From: Microbulbifer sp. TB1203
Lineage (GTDB): Bacteria > Pseudomonadota > Gammaproteobacteria > Pseudomonadales > Cellvibrionaceae
Assembly (NCBI RefSeq): GCF_030997045.1
Contig: NZ_CP116899.1
Coordinates: 1,240,001-1,304,000 of the forward strand
Direction of reading: 5' to 3'
Length of the DNA: 64,000 nt
Translations under genes and position numbers: made by a program
Part shown: positions 45,559 through 54,471 of the stretch, piece after piece
Layout of the letters: each line of letters starts with the position of its first letter
How positions within the stretch are numbered: the stretch's first letter is position 1
Notes under the pieces: generated by a model
Told to the model about the DNA's origin: nothing
The model's input: the letters and a program-made list of their open reading frames with translations, nothing else
The model's database searches: none

Positions 45559-46845
45559 ATGCGGGTTAAATTGCACAAGGCAGTGTGTAAGGCCATCGGC
45601 TTTGCGCTGTCTCTGGCCGCCGCCGCAACGCAGGCCCTTCCCATTTACCAGTCTGACGAGGTGATACTGGAAATGAACGGCTGGGTCAGTCTGGAACAAA
45701 TAAACACGGACGGAGAAACCTTCCTGGACGACGGCCCCTCGCGCTATTCCTTCGACCTGACGGTGCCGGACCTATACGGCGGCTGGACCGCCGGTGTCGC
45801 CATGGAATGGGGATTGCGGCTGACATCGGCGCGCCAGGACATCATCGTCTCCGGCAACCAGCAGGCGTCTCCAGGCGAGACCATAAATTCCCTCTTTCTG
45901 CGCCGCGGCAATCTGTTCGCCAGCCATGACACATGGGGCGAATTTCGCGCCGGCAAACAGTGGTCCGTCTATTACGATGTGACAAGCAAAACCGACGACT
46001 TCCGCGTGGGCGGTGGCTTCGGCAGCGGCACCTACAACTTCGGCACCGACGGCGGCCCGTCCGGTACCGGACGCGCGGACGGCGCCATCAGCTGGCGCAA
46101 GAAATTCCCCATCGGCGCCAATCACTTGCAGGTCGGGCTGCAGTATGCCGCACACACCGCCGATATTGATATTGAAGTAGAGAACGTCGTGGAGGTGGAG
46201 GGTATCGATCGCACCCTGCTGATCTGTCCCGCCGGCGAATGCGAATTCGACAATATCTACGGCGCCTCCCTCACCTATACCCTGGATTGGTACGACAACC
46301 TGTTTTTCGGCGTGGCCTACAACCACGCCGAGCTGGTGGTGGAAACCCGCAGGGGAAAGCTGTTCGATGCCACCGATCTCGCCGAACCGATACTGATCGA
46401 CGACAGATTTTCCTTTGATGCCAGCCGCAATGACGAAGCCTTTGCAATCGGTATTGCCTATGGACCTTCCGCCTATCAGCCGGGTTTCTACGGCGCCGTA
46501 GTATGGAATAAATCCAGAAATCACGAACTCGCACCGCCGGGCTCGACCGAGGAGGTGGTCAACCTCTTCGACGCCGTGGGCAGCGAGAGTCTGTTCAGTT
46601 GGGGCTGGGACGACTGCCATTCCGTATACTTCGGACACAATATCCTGGAGTCGGACGACGACGAATTTGAACAGGCACTGGTAGCCGACGACGAATTCCG
46701 CCTGGCCCAGTACTACCTGGGGCTCAACTACCGCTGGAACCAGCGGGTCAACCTGTTCCTGGAGAACCGTTGGGACAACAGCAACGAAGTGGCCCAGCCA
46801 ATTAGCGACGACTTTCTGGCGGTCGGCATCCGCATCGACATCTGA
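45559..46845 (+). CDS. Outer-membrane porin
   Basis: A 428-residue exported barrel protein. Signal peptide MRVKLHKAVCKAIGFALSLA continues through AAAATQA with cleavage near residue 27. Beta-strand alternation is evident, with GEFRAGKQWSVYYDVTSKT and QYYLGLNYRWNQRVNLFLEN typical of Gram-negative porins, ending VGIRIDI. AGGA precedes the ATG. It faces away from the arc genes. Substrate cannot be assigned. Confidence 0.85.
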   Translation: MRVKLHKAVCKAIGFALSLAAAATQALPIYQSDEVILEMNGWVSLEQINTDGETFLDDGPSRYSFDLTVPDLYGGWTAGVAMEWGLRLTSARQDIIVSGNQQASPGETINSLFLRRGNLFASHDTWGEFRAGKQWSVYYDVTSKTDDFRVGGGFGSGTYNFGTDGGPSGTGRADGAISWRKKFPIGANHLQVGLQYAAHTADIDIEVENVVEVEGIDRTLLICPAGECEFDNIYGASLTYTLDWYDNLFFGVAYNHAELVVETRRGKLFDATDLAEPILIDDRFSFDASRNDEAFAIGIAYGPSAYQPGFYGAVVWNKSRNHELAPPGSTEEVVNLFDAVGSESLFSWGWDDCHSVYFGHNILESDDDEFEQALVADDEFRLAQYYLGLNYRWNQRVNLFLENRWDNSNEVAQPISDDFLAVGIRIDI

Positions 46846-47014
46846 CAAGCTCGCCCCGCTTGCAAAACGTCATTGGCTGGATTCGCCGCGGCACCTGTGC
46901 ATGGAGGCTCTGACAAGTTCTTCGAGGTTGGTGGTGATGAAGCGGGGATTGGGGCAGCCCTATGTACTCGGCTTTGCCGATCCCCCGCGCTTGTGTCCAA
47001 GTGTTTAGGCAGAT

Positions 47015-48646
47015 TTACCGTGGATTGTACCTGGCGAGTCTTTTCCGCAGGTACACCAAGTCATCCTCGCTCCATCCTTTCGGCTCGGTCAGCGCCAGCC
47101 AGGCGCGCACATAGTCGACCGGCGCGTAGCTGTGTCCGAAGCCCATCGGTGCCTCACCCGCGTGTATATCCGCCGCCAGTTGTAGCATGGTCACGATCGG
47201 ATACCACTGTAGATCCGGCGAGACATCCTTTCCGCGCGGTGCCTCCATCCAGGCCGGTTTCCGGTACAGCACCTGCGGCTCGAAGAAGACCATCGGGTCG
47301 CTGGCGTGCTGCAGGTAGGCGATACGAAATGAGCCCCAGGGGACCTTCCCCTTGCGGAAACCGCCGAATTGATTACCGAAGCGCACCACACCACCGCCGC
47401 GAAATTGCGGTAACCAGGCCGGTGAGCCAGGATCGCGGTGCACCGTGATCTTCCTCCATGTGTCACTGCGAAACGGCGGCCCGGCCCAGAGAGCGCCGTC
47501 GAACGGATCATCGATAATGTCGTAGAGGTCGAAGGAGCGGTCGGAATTGAGCGCCCCCAGGCTCAGACCAAACAGGTACAATCTCGGCCGTGTCACCCTC
47601 GGCAGTTTACGCCAGTGCCCATAGATGGCCCGGAACACCGCTTCCGCCGTCTCCCGACCATAAGCAGCCTGAGTCATCAGTGCGACCGGGCTCGGCAAAT
47701 AGGAATACTGGACGGCGACGCTGGCAATATCCCCGCGGTGCAGATACTCGACGGAATTGATTGCGCCGGGATCCACCCAGCCCGTCCCGGTGGGTGTGAT
47801 CAGTACCAGCAGCGAGCGCTCGAAGCCGCCCAGCCGTTTCAACTCCTCGAGCGCAAGGCGGGCGCGTTCCTTCGGCCTCTCCGCCGCATTCAGCCCCACG
47901 TAGACCCGGATCGGGTTCCGGGCCTCGCCTGTCAATTCAGCGATATCGGCCGCGCTGGGTCTCAGCCCCAGATAGCGCCTGCCCTGGCGCCCCATATCCT
48001 GCCAGCTCAGGAGTGATTCGGCGCCGCCGGGTTTCATCGGGTCACCGGGTGGGGACATCTCCGGCTCAATATGCGCGTTCAGCTGTTGGTAGGAGGAATC
48101 CAGGGTGCGCAGGGCCGTCGAGATAAGAACGTCGTTGATAATCCCCCAGAAAAGCGCAAAGGCCGCAACAAGCCCCAACAACAGCGAGGCGCGCCGGGGT
48201 ATAAGGTGTTCCAGTTTGCGCGCCAGAAAGAAAAATACATCCCGGAATAACCTGGCCAATGCGAGCACCAGTAAAAACAGCGCCAGAGCCGCCAATGTGA
48301 CGGTGAAGGGGCGCACTTCCGAAACTTCCTCCATTCCCATCAGGGCCCTGACGGAGTTCTGCCATTTGCTCGCCTGGAGCAGAAATACCAGCGCCAGCAG
48401 CACACACAGAGCAGCGACTGTCCACTGCAGGATTCGCCGGCTTCTGTCGGCCGGCACCGGCAGGCCCAGAAAGGACCACAACCAGGATCCGAGCACCCCG
48501 ACGCCATAGCCCGCCGCAAAGGACAGCCCGGAAATGCTCCCCTGAACCAGGTCACTGCGGGGGGTGAGGGAGGGAGTCAGGGAAAGCGCAAAGAATACTG
48601 CGCCGATCAGCAATCCCGGGATAGAGAAGAATTGTCCAAGTCGCAT
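47015..48646 (-). CDS. Membrane-anchored alpha/beta hydrolase (Abhydrolase_9/DUF2319 type)
   Basis: A 543-residue protein. The N-terminal half (about 1-180) has five hydrophobic segments (AVFFALSLTPSLTPRSDLVQ begins the family-typical start). The C-terminal half is a cytosolic or periplasmic alpha/beta hydrolase with the nucleophile elbow LFGLSLGAL (Ser at about residue 363), and the downstream HASDPMVFFEPQ and FGHSYAPVDYVRAW regions may supply acid and His. Substrate is unknown; membrane lipid is a guess. It stands alone. Confidence 0.8.
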   Translation of the reverse strand: MRLGQFFSIPGLLIGAVFFALSLTPSLTPRSDLVQGSISGLSFAAGYGVGVLGSWLWSFLGLPVPADRSRRILQWTVAALCVLLALVFLLQASKWQNSVRALMGMEEVSEVRPFTVTLAALALFLLVLALARLFRDVFFFLARKLEHLIPRRASLLLGLVAAFALFWGIINDVLISTALRTLDSSYQQLNAHIEPEMSPPGDPMKPGGAESLLSWQDMGRQGRRYLGLRPSAADIAELTGEARNPIRVYVGLNAAERPKERARLALEELKRLGGFERSLLVLITPTGTGWVDPGAINSVEYLHRGDIASVAVQYSYLPSPVALMTQAAYGRETAEAVFRAIYGHWRKLPRVTRPRLYLFGLSLGALNSDRSFDLYDIIDDPFDGALWAGPPFRSDTWRKITVHRDPGSPAWLPQFRGGGVVRFGNQFGGFRKGKVPWGSFRIAYLQHASDPMVFFEPQVLYRKPAWMEAPRGKDVSPDLQWYPIVTMLQLAADIHAGEAPMGFGHSYAPVDYVRAWLALTEPKGWSEDDLVYLRKRLARYNPR

Positions 48647-48865
48647 CGTGGCTGCCCGGAGAACCAGATTGACCTACAGAGTAGCAGAGGGTTGCTAGGG
48701 GTCGCCAAAAGGTGCGGGCCGCGATATAGCCCGGGCGAACATAGGCGGCGGTGATTTCGCCAGCAGCCGTTCGATGTGGCTAATTTGTATCGCCAAGTAA
48801 AGCTGACTGCCGACATGGCAAATGGAAAGGTAGGCATTCAGGGGAGAGCAGCTTCACTACTTCAA

Positions 48866-48909
48866 AATGTCGAATTCAAAATATCCGATACTGTTTAGTA
48901 TTCGACATT
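48866..48909. repeat. Inverted repeat upstream of the tyrosine recombinase
   Basis: AATGTCGAAT (48866-48875) and its exact complement ATTCGACATT (48900-48909) are separated by 24 bases and lie just before the recombinase gene. The region is AT-richer than its neighbours. It could be a recombinase binding site, an attachment core or an operator. Confidence 0.55.
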
Positions 48910-48968
48910 AGATGTTGAAGCCTTTAGAATGGGTTTCTCTACTGAAAACCCGGACTTCAGGCCCACCC

Positions 48969-50213
48969 ATGACTGTCTCCAAACCCGTCCCGCTGTACCC
49001 GACCTATGCCGAGCTCAAGGACTTCAGCCTCAACGACTATCCAGATCTACGGGACTTCCTGGAATCCGGCGAGTCCTGGTGGCAGTCCCACTGGCGCTGG
49101 GGCCAGGAGTTCCTGAGTTACACGGGCCGCAACAAGTCCGAGCATACCTTTACACGCTTCCGCAATGAGACCGAACGCTTCCTGTTGTGGGTGTTCCTGG
49201 TCAAAGGCATACCTATGGAGCGACTGCGCAAGGCCGATATCCTCGAGTACGCGGATTTCTGCTGGCAGCCGCCGGTATCCTGGATCTGCCTGGCCAACCA
49301 CGAGAAGTTCCTGTTCAACAACGGCCGGTTTATTCAAAACCCGTCCTGGGCACCGTATAAGCTCAAGCAGCCCAAAAATAACGATAACCCAGAGTCCAAA
49401 CCGGACAAGAGGAAGTACAAACCATCGCAACAGACCTTGGCCGCCACGTTTACCGGGATCATCGCTTTCTACAAGTACTTGATGAACGAGGAATATCTGT
49501 ACGGTAACCCTGCACAGATTGCCAAGTCCGACTGCCGTCATTTCATTAAGGATGCACAGGTCAAGGAGATTCGGCGGTTAACCGAAGCCCAGTGGCAATA
49601 TGTCTTTAATGTGGCATTAAGCCTCGCCGATGAAGATCCAATCTACGAGCGCAGCCTCTTCGTCATTTGTGCACTAAAAACCCTGTTTTTGCGTATATCC
49701 GAGCTGTCTGAACGTAAGAATTGGACCCCTGTGATGAGCCACTTTTGGCAGGACTCGGACGGGAACTGGTGGCTTAAGATCTTCGGGAAAGGGCGAAAAC
49801 TGAGGGATATCACAGTTCCCACCAGCTTTATCGATTATCTCAAACGCTATCGAATCTACCGAGGCCTGAGCCCCCTGCCCTCATTGGGAGAAAACCATCC
49901 CATAGTCGAAAAAATCCGCGGCCAAGGCGGCATGACATCGCGACAGCTTACCCGCATTGTTCAGCAGGTTTTTGATAAAGCCTATGAAGCAATGCGGCTG
50001 ACTGAGGGTGAGGACAGCGCACGCAAGCTAAAAGAGGCTTCCACACACTGGCTGAGACATACCGGCGCCAGTATGGAAGTTGAGCGCGGCCGCGCCTTAA
50101 AGGACCTTTCCGAGGATTTAGGGCACTCAAGTATGGCAACCACGGACACCGTATACGTACAAACGGAAAACCGTGTGCGTGCAAAAAGCGGCAAGAATCG
50201 CCAGGTAAGCTAA
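48969..50213 (+). CDS. Tyrosine recombinase / phage-type integrase
   Basis: A 414-residue site-specific recombinase (433 if the ATG at 48912 is used; neither has a good ribosome site). An N-terminal SAM-like core-binding region precedes the catalytic domain. Catalytic residues are visible: Arg in LFLRISELSE, Lys in FGKGRKLRD, HWLRHTGAS and LGHSSMATTDTVYV with the Tyr nucleophile. It is alone of its kind here, followed by an ArsR-SRPBCC-DoxX set, and may mark an integrated element whose other end is not identified. Confidence 0.9.
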   Translation: MTVSKPVPLYPTYAELKDFSLNDYPDLRDFLESGESWWQSHWRWGQEFLSYTGRNKSEHTFTRFRNETERFLLWVFLVKGIPMERLRKADILEYADFCWQPPVSWICLANHEKFLFNNGRFIQNPSWAPYKLKQPKNNDNPESKPDKRKYKPSQQTLAATFTGIIAFYKYLMNEEYLYGNPAQIAKSDCRHFIKDAQVKEIRRLTEAQWQYVFNVALSLADEDPIYERSLFVICALKTLFLRISELSERKNWTPVMSHFWQDSDGNWWLKIFGKGRKLRDITVPTSFIDYLKRYRIYRGLSPLPSLGENHPIVEKIRGQGGMTSRQLTRIVQQVFDKAYEAMRLTEGEDSARKLKEASTHWLRHTGASMEVERGRALKDLSEDLGHSSMATTDTVYVQTENRVRAKSGKNRQVS

Positions 50214-50264
50214 CCAGACCTCTTCAATACCAATAAGATCAACGCGTTACGAGATCTCTTAAGC

Positions 50265-50293
50265 GATATCCCTGGTGCGAAGGACCAGATATC
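50265..50293. terminator. Imperfect stem-loop after the recombinase gene
   Basis: GATATCCCTGGT and ACCAGATATC can pair around a 7-base loop with a small bulge. It starts about 50 bases after the recombinase stop. A TTTTTG stretch lies 10 bases later, so it may be a terminator; a recombination site is the alternative. Confidence 0.4.
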
Positions 50294-50334
50294 GAAGATT
50301 TTTGCAGGACAGCTTGACCAACATATGCCTCAAG

Positions 50335-50366
50335 GGTTATGTTTAAACCAATAACCAGGGGGTTAT
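50335..50366. promoter_or_regulatory. Candidate operator of the ArsR-family gene
   Basis: GGTTAT (50335-50340), ATAACC (50351-50356) and GGTTAT again (50361-50366) form inverted and direct repeats 10-40 bases before the arsR-type ATG, a position suited to autoregulation. Confidence 0.45.
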
Positions 50367-50375
50367 AGATTCAAA

Positions 50376-50699
50376 ATGCCAAACGCCCATGACGTGCTCT
50401 TCAGAACGCTCGCCGATCCGACCCGGCGGGCTCTATTTGAACGATTGTGTCGCGAGGGAGAACAGACGGTCGGGGCCCTGACGGCTCAGGCCGGGGTCTC
50501 GCAACCAGCCGTCTCAAAGCATCTCGGCGTTTTGAAGCAGGCCGGGCTGGTGCGCGACCGTCACGAAGGTCGCCAGACGCACTATAGCGCGCAGCTGGGT
50601 GCCTTGGCCCCGCTGATCGACTGGACGAGCGAAATGGCCGGGTTCTGGCAGAGTCGCTTTGACGATCTCGAAGATCTACTGAAAAGGATGGACCAGTGA
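50376..50699 (+). CDS. ArsR-family transcriptional regulator
   Basis: A 107-residue winged-helix regulator: FRTLADPTRRALFERLC at the start, recognition helix AGVSQPAVSKHLGVLKQAGLV, and wing RDRHEGRQTHYSA. No metal-binding Cys cluster is present, so it belongs to the metal-free subgroup that usually pairs with an SRPBCC gene, as here; the next gene overlaps by 4 bases. Confidence 0.92.
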   Translation: MPNAHDVLFRTLADPTRRALFERLCREGEQTVGALTAQAGVSQPAVSKHLGVLKQAGLVRDRHEGRQTHYSAQLGALAPLIDWTSEMAGFWQSRFDDLEDLLKRMDQ

Positions 50700-51166
50700 A
50701 CGAAACATCGAGCGAAACACTCTCCGTTGTTGTCGAACGCGAGATGCCTTATCCGCCGGAAAAAATCTGGCGCGCGCTCACGCAACCGCACCTGGTCGAG
50801 GAGTGGTTGATGAAAAACAATTTCGAGCCAGTCCTCGGTCACCGCTTTAACCTTCACGGAGACTGGGGCGGCGTATTGGATTGCGAGGTCCTCACCGTCG
50901 AGCCGAACAAAACGCTATCCTACACTTGGAATTTTTCCCACGACGATGCGGCCTACAATCTTCAGAGTGTGGTGACCTTTACCCTCACCCCAACGAGCAC
51001 CGGGACCCACTTGCGTATGGAGCAGTCGGGCTTCCGGCCGGATCAGAAGCAGGCCTACCAAGGTGCCAAGTACGGGTGGCGGGGGTTCCTTACCTCTCTG
51101 GAGGAGGTCTTGGCGCGAGTGGAACGACCCACTTTTACAGATTCTGCCAACGCACCAAACGAATAA
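50696..51166 (+). CDS. SRPBCC (AHSA1-type) domain protein
   Basis: A 156-residue single-domain protein with the AHSA1/CalC-like pattern: REMPYPPEKIWRALTQPHLV, EEWLMKNNFEPVLGHRFN and LSYTWNFSHDD. Such proteins bind hydrophobic ligands in a helix-grip fold. The GTG start overlaps the arsR-type stop by 4 bases. Function is unknown. Confidence 0.9.
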   Translation: MNETSSETLSVVVEREMPYPPEKIWRALTQPHLVEEWLMKNNFEPVLGHRFNLHGDWGGVLDCEVLTVEPNKTLSYTWNFSHDDAAYNLQSVVTFTLTPTSTGTHLRMEQSGFRPDQKQAYQGAKYGWRGFLTSLEEVLARVERPTFTDSANAPNE

Positions 51167-51235
51167 CAGTGAATTTTAAATAAAGGAAGGTGGTCCGGCC
51201 TCGACCAGCCGATTTAGACCTTTAAGGAGACAAAC

Positions 51236-51601
51236 ATGAACATTCTCTTATGGGTTCTTCAAATTGCCCTGGCCCTGCATACCGCCATCGGCGCGGTATG
51301 GAAGCTTTCCAACTCCGAGGAAACCGTGCCTTCCCTGAATGCGATTCCCCATGGAGTTTGGCTGGCGATGAGTGTGGTTGAGCTGTTTTTCAGCCTGTGT
51401 CTGATCCTGCCGGCATTTTATAAGCCGCTGGCTATCCTGGCCCCTATCGCGGCGGCCTGCATAGCCGTGGAAATGCTGCTCTTTTCCGTGTTGCATATTC
51501 TATCCGGTGACACGAATTACGGTCCTATTGTTTATTGGCTCGTCGTGGCCGCCATATGCGCGTTTGTTGCCTACGGCAGATTTGTATTAAAGCCTTTCTA
51601 A
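51236..51601 (+). CDS. DoxX-like small membrane protein
   Basis: A 121-residue protein with four membrane segments and the DoxX-family pattern LALHTAIGAVWKLSNSEE plus VELFFSLCLILP. AAGGAG precedes the ATG. It is 69 bases after the SRPBCC gene on the same strand; ArsR-SRPBCC-DoxX sets are common. Function is not known. Confidence 0.8.
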   Translation: MNILLWVLQIALALHTAIGAVWKLSNSEETVPSLNAIPHGVWLAMSVVELFFSLCLILPAFYKPLAILAPIAAACIAVEMLLFSVLHILSGDTNYGPIVYWLVVAAICAFVAYGRFVLKPF

Positions 51602-51666
51602 CCGGCTGCCCGACACCACCGCGAGCGGGTGTCGGGCGCCCGGGAAACAATTTAATCAGGTAACAA

Positions 51667-53511
51667 TCAATGTTCCGCTCTGAGGAGCGGCGCTATCGTC
51701 AGCTCATGCAGTATGGAATTTCCCACTGCTACGTCACCGATAGTGAAACAGGCACTGGCGGCGACTGTATCCAGATCATCCGCTCGGCGGGCCAGGTCAT
51801 CAAAATGACGCATGATGGACGGTTCGCGCGGGTCCGGCAGTGAAGTCCCGGTGAGGAAGCCGGACAGAATAGCCTCCTGGCCGGGCTGGGTGTTGTAGTG
51901 CATATGCGCAAAACCGGTGCCGGTTTCCAGGGTGTGGCAGCCACTGCAGGTGTTCACAGCGAGCCCGAACAATGCTTCGTCGGTATTGGTAGCCCCCGGT
52001 GTAGCCGGCGGTGGTGAGTTGGGTATAGACAGCATTGCTGCAGGTACATTCCAGAGCAAGGGAGCTGGTGCGCGCCCGGCGAGGAAGTCATTTCCGTTAA
52101 AGAGTTCCGGCACCACATGCGTCTGCGCAACCAGGTGCATCCACTCCTGATTGACATAGTCGGCCAGCAACGGGCTGTTGTTGTGAACCTCCTGGGGTTC
52201 CTGTTTGACGGTCGTCTGCTCTAGGTGACCTCCCCCCGCGGGCAGTATGAACTCACGCAGCTCCCACTCGGGAGAGATCGGCAGGAACTCGTTGGTGCGC
52301 ACCTGGCTGATCGCGCTGCCATTGGGCGCGGAGGGATTGGCTCCCGCGGCGCTGAATACCTCGGTCAGGGCCGCCAGGTCGCTGTTGTAGTTGGCCGACC
52401 CCGCCAGGGCCTTCCACTGCTGCGCCCAGTCCCGAACATTGGCACAACCGGAAATAGGCACTTTGTATTCCAGGATCAGGGTCTTGCCGAGGCTATTGCA
52501 ATTGCCGTCGTGAAGCGAGAAAACAAAACGCCCTTCCCCGGCATCCCCACCGCCGTAGATGGTACTTCCGCCGCGAAGGTCCAGGCGCAGGACAATTCCC
52601 AGCAGCTTGAAGGGACTGTGCTGAGGCAATAGCGTGGCACCGGGCCCGCCACTGCGGATCTCCCATTCCCCGATCACCTCGTCGAAGACATGGCTTCTGG
52701 CCGGGACCGTCTGGCCGTTGATGGTCTGGGTTCCATTCCAGTGATCGAAAAGCGCTTTGATGTAATCGGATGTGGACGCGGTACCGTTGTTGATATTTCC
52801 CATCAATTGCCAGAAGGTCCATTCCCCGACGGGGTTGCCAACAGGCTGCTGGTTTGTGGATGAACAGGACCAGGTGCGGTCCGGGTCGGTGACCACATCC
52901 AGCTTGGTGATCATCAGTGAATCCGGAATACTGGCTGCAGCTGCGAAGTCAGGGTTCTCCGGCAGCCCCAAGGGGAAACCCTTTACCGGCAGCTGTATCG
53001 GCACATCGAACTTGATACCATCCGGACTGAACGGCAAGCTGAACCTGCGCTCTTTGCCACCGACATGCTCCATTACGGTCGCTGCTTCGTTTTCGACGAA
53101 GATGCTCTGGGTTCCTATTTGATGGCGGCCACCGGGAGCAAACAATATGCGTTCTTTACCCCTATGGAGTTCCGCATACAGACGATTGGCCTCGGCAAAA
53201 GTCTGGAAGTCGAACTCCGTCTTGATCGAGAACCATCCATCCCCCGCTCTTTCGTCTCCGCCCTCACCGTTGTCGCTGAGTGTGAAAGGCTTTCCCTCAA
53301 TAATGACCTCCAGGGTTCTGCCGGGTTCTTGTAGCGGGAAGTATCCGGAAATCAATGCGATACTATCGTCCAACCGGCGCAAGCTGAGATCGGCGGGCTT
53401 GGGATTTTCCAGGGTTGTATCTTCGATTTTCTCCTGTGCTTGTGAAAGACCACTTCCCGCTAGAACAAATCCGAGTAGCAGCGACAAGAATGGATGTGAG
53501 TGGCATCTCAT
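51667..53511 (-). CDS. Secreted protein with one C-terminal c-type haem motif
   Basis: A 614-residue exported protein of no family I can name. A signal peptide (MRCHSHPFLSLLLGFVLAGS, cleavage near QAQ) is followed by a beta-rich region (30-200) with DNGEGGDERAGDGWFS, resembling a repeat found in surface proteins. The C-terminal region holds one haem site, NTCSGCHTLETGTGFAHM (about residues 525-542), with His/Met nearby. GGGAG precedes the start. It may be a periplasmic or surface redox protein. The two domains have no evident partner genes nearby. Confidence 0.7.
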   Translation of the reverse strand: MRCHSHPFLSLLLGFVLAGSGLSQAQEKIEDTTLENPKPADLSLRRLDDSIALISGYFPLQEPGRTLEVIIEGKPFTLSDNGEGGDERAGDGWFSIKTEFDFQTFAEANRLYAELHRGKERILFAPGGRHQIGTQSIFVENEAATVMEHVGGKERRFSLPFSPDGIKFDVPIQLPVKGFPLGLPENPDFAAAASIPDSLMITKLDVVTDPDRTWSCSSTNQQPVGNPVGEWTFWQLMGNINNGTASTSDYIKALFDHWNGTQTINGQTVPARSHVFDEVIGEWEIRSGGPGATLLPQHSPFKLLGIVLRLDLRGGSTIYGGGDAGEGRFVFSLHDGNCNSLGKTLILEYKVPISGCANVRDWAQQWKALAGSANYNSDLAALTEVFSAAGANPSAPNGSAISQVRTNEFLPISPEWELREFILPAGGGHLEQTTVKQEPQEVHNNSPLLADYVNQEWMHLVAQTHVVPELFNGNDFLAGRAPAPLLWNVPAAMLSIPNSPPPATPGATNTDEALFGLAVNTCSGCHTLETGTGFAHMHYNTQPGQEAILSGFLTGTSLPDPREPSIMRHFDDLARRADDLDTVAASACFTIGDVAVGNSILHELTIAPLLRAEH

Positions 53512-53714
53512 AGTTATTTTCTCCCAACATGGTTAACCAAAGGAATTGGTGTCAGGGAAGTGCCGTTTATTATTACTGGTTACACCTTCGGCAACCTCTT
53601 CTGGCCCGGATACCTTGCGGCACCACAGGAGGTAAGGCAAGTGTATTTTAATTTCTGGTTGTAATTCTTCTCGCAAAAACGAAGGTGGATTGCCGGCCTG
53701 ATCAAAATACGATC

Positions 53715-54344
53715 TCAAACCTGAGCTGGTTTGTACGATTGTTCTGTTTTTAACTCAGTGACAATATGTTCAGCTACAATATCCGCCGAAATTCTTACCG
53801 CGGGGGAGAGATCCCCTCCAGTGGAAAATTCCTCGCCGCAGATCGCGTAGATATCCAATGCATGGGGAAGCATACCCAGCACTGGGGTAACCGAGGAAAT
53901 CCGGTGCGTGCAGCATGGCGATATGCAATACGTGGCTTTGCCTGCTGAATCGAATCGCGCTCGGCCTCGCGATGCCTCTTAGCGGCACGTTTTAGCGACA
54001 GTAGAAAGGCCATGGCTGGCGCCTCCTCCACAACTGCGGTTATTTTCATCGGCGGATGCTTTTCTGTGCCCGCCACACCGGACGTCGCGGCAACTGCAGA
54101 AACTTTTTCCACGAGTGGGGGCCGGCGGCGTAGCCGAAATAGGCGTCGTCGTCACGGCGCTTTACCCGGTAGTAGCCCTTTTCCTGCTCGTCAATTCACC
54201 CTCGCGGCAAATCGTCGACGGAACGGATTCCATCGTAGAAAAAGGCTCTCTCCGCCAGCGTCGGGCCAAGCACCTGATAACCATCCGCGCGAATCGCCTG
54301 AATTAATCTATCAGGTCTCCCGCCTGCAAAATGAACGTTTTCAT
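53715..54344 (-). pseudogene. Decayed hydrogenase locus: remnants of beta subunit, alpha subunit and protease genes
   Basis: Read leftwards from an ATG at 54344, the DNA resembles the start of the intact beta gene at 27262. IQAIRADGYQVLGPTLAER matches LQAIRAEGYQLLGPVLRDR, followed by a TGA where the intact gene has Trp (PRGW), then YAAGPHSWKKFLQLPRRPVW and EEAPAMAFL (to about 54000). KRHREAERDSIQQA (53939-53980) matches KRHRKAGDDAIQQA, about 100 residues further on. Next, LHIAMLHAPDFLGYPSA (53879-53928) matches the alpha subunit. LDIYAICGEEFSTGGDLSPAV (53730-53860 region, ending at TGA 53717-53715) matches the maturation protease. Order and orientation follow the intact operon with large deletions and frameshifts. 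Confidence 0.9.
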
Positions 54345-54471
54345 TATTTCTGGGCCATGACTGGCTCATTCCTGCGCATAAATGAATCTGTTTGGTTGGC
54401 GGGGAGCAAGGGCAAAGATCTATTATTGAGTCAGATTGTAGAATCCCGCGGCCCCGTTTGAGAGGAGATAG
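54345..54471. promoter_or_regulatory. Divergent spacer duplicated from the hydrogenase promoter region
   Basis: On the reverse strand this spacer resembles 27134-27261 in block order, including GATTCTACAATCT and the ATTTATGCGCAGGA block. It separates the GNAT gene from the decayed beta-subunit start in the same arrangement as at 27 kb. The surviving acetyltransferase promoter probably lies in it. Confidence 0.6.

Noticed and set aside
53533..53718. 61-codon minus-strand frame next to the hydrogenase remnant
   Set aside because: It is in a different frame from the protease remnant, has no ribosome site and no recognisable similarity.
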